A stretch of DNA of 39,158 nt from a virus, in IMG/VR virus record IMGVR_UViG_3300042503_000290, positions 1 to 39,158 of that record; one strand, written 5' to 3'. Positions within the stretch are counted from its first letter, which is position 1. Each line of letters starts with the position of its first letter. Both the position numbers and the translations under genes were made by a program. A model generated the notes under the pieces. The model worked only from the letters and a program-made list of their open reading frames with translations. It did no database searches and was not told where the DNA came from. Below, piece by piece: positions 38,927 through 39,158 of this stretch.

Positions 38927-38944
38927 CTATGTGAAAATCGTTAC
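38927..38944 (-). promoter_or_regulatory. Start-associated motif, weak copy
   Basis: Minus strand GTAACGATTTTCACATAG, ending 3 nt before the ATG at 38923. The first half fits well, the second half poorly. Its TAA is the terL stop codon. Confidence 0.4.
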
Positions 38945-39158
38945 TTACGAGCGTTAAAGGAACCCAAAACAAACTTTTCTTTCTTTTCGGGTTCAATTTG
39001 GTTAGCAAACCAATCAAAAGAGAACTTGGGTGGGGCCAAGTCGGGCGTATACTCAGGAAGCCACACATGCTTTAGCATTTGATTGGCGATAGCAATCGCC
39101 ATTACAAGGTCGTCATGCGGTGAACCGTGCATTTTCCCATTCTCGTCACGAACGAATG
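38941..39158 (-). CDS. terL: Terminase large subunit (C-terminal part; joins the left end)
   Basis: The last residues of TerL, including the nuclease motif PHDDLVMAIAIANQML with D468/D469, and the tail FVLGSFNARK. Bases 39032-39158 duplicate 1-127. The reading frame is continuous with the gene at 1-1484 when the ends are joined at the repeat. Confidence 0.93.
   Translation of the reverse strand, partial: FVRDENGKMHGSPHDDLVMAIAIANQMLKHVWLPEYTPDLAPPKFSFDWFANQIEPEKKEKFVLGSFNARK
39032..39158. repeat. Terminal direct repeat, right copy
   Basis: Identical to 1-127. See the left copy for interpretation as circular overlap. Confidence 0.95.

Overview
This window is a complete, circularly assembled genome of a tailed bacteriophage, most likely a podovirus-like virus of an actinobacterium. 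The first and last 127 bases are identical (1-127 = 39032-39158). The terminase large-subunit gene runs across that join without loss of frame, so the true unit is about 39,031 bp. The actinobacterial host is inferred from a secreted Rpf-type (resuscitation-promoting-factor) muralytic domain, an M15 peptidoglycan peptidase and frequent GTG/TTG starts. The short-tailed morphology is inferred from an adaptor plus nozzle pair, a giant internal-protein gene, and no visible tail-tube, sheath or tape-measure gene. I see no integrase, tRNA, RNA polymerase or DNA polymerase.

The genome has two arms. They diverge from a palindrome-rich control region (about 2029-2212) and converge on a bidirectional terminator (about 15551-15574). 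The minus-strand arm, read from 2028 through the circle join and back down to 15582, is the packaging/virion module: TerS, a tiny zinc-ribbon protein, TerL, another zinc-ribbon protein, a membrane/coiled-coil protein, portal, scaffold, major capsid protein with its own terminator, a basic repeat-rich protein, adaptor, nozzle, a run of tail-fibre proteins (Cys-rich, collagen-like, fibronectin III/Gly-rich), internal virion proteins, a 2,663-residue giant protein, and the M15 peptidase. Several genes in this arm are preceded by an 18-bp motif (GTAACGAA-N4-CCTATA type) ending 3-5 nt before the start codon.

The plus-strand arm is the early/accessory and replication arm. Its first part (2213-5359) holds many genes under 110 codons, punctuated by two textbook type II hammerhead ribozymes (3576-3628, 4054-4104) and four of five copies of a CTCCCCA/TGGGGAG hairpin, one of them embedded in a ~59-nt stem. 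Next come an amidoligase and a class II glutamine amidotransferase, both carrying zinc-knuckle modules, then a secreted Rpf-like lysin. Replication and recombination follow: a Cas4/RecB-like nuclease, DnaB-like helicase, AEP primase, RusA resolvase and a second candidate nuclease. A sigma-region-4-like HTH fused to a DUF1599/Nmad-type domain and a few small genes finish the arm.

The most notable observations are the hammerhead/hairpin-punctuated early operon, the phage amidoligase-glutaminase pair, the start-associated motif, and the sigma-like/nucleotide-modification fusion.
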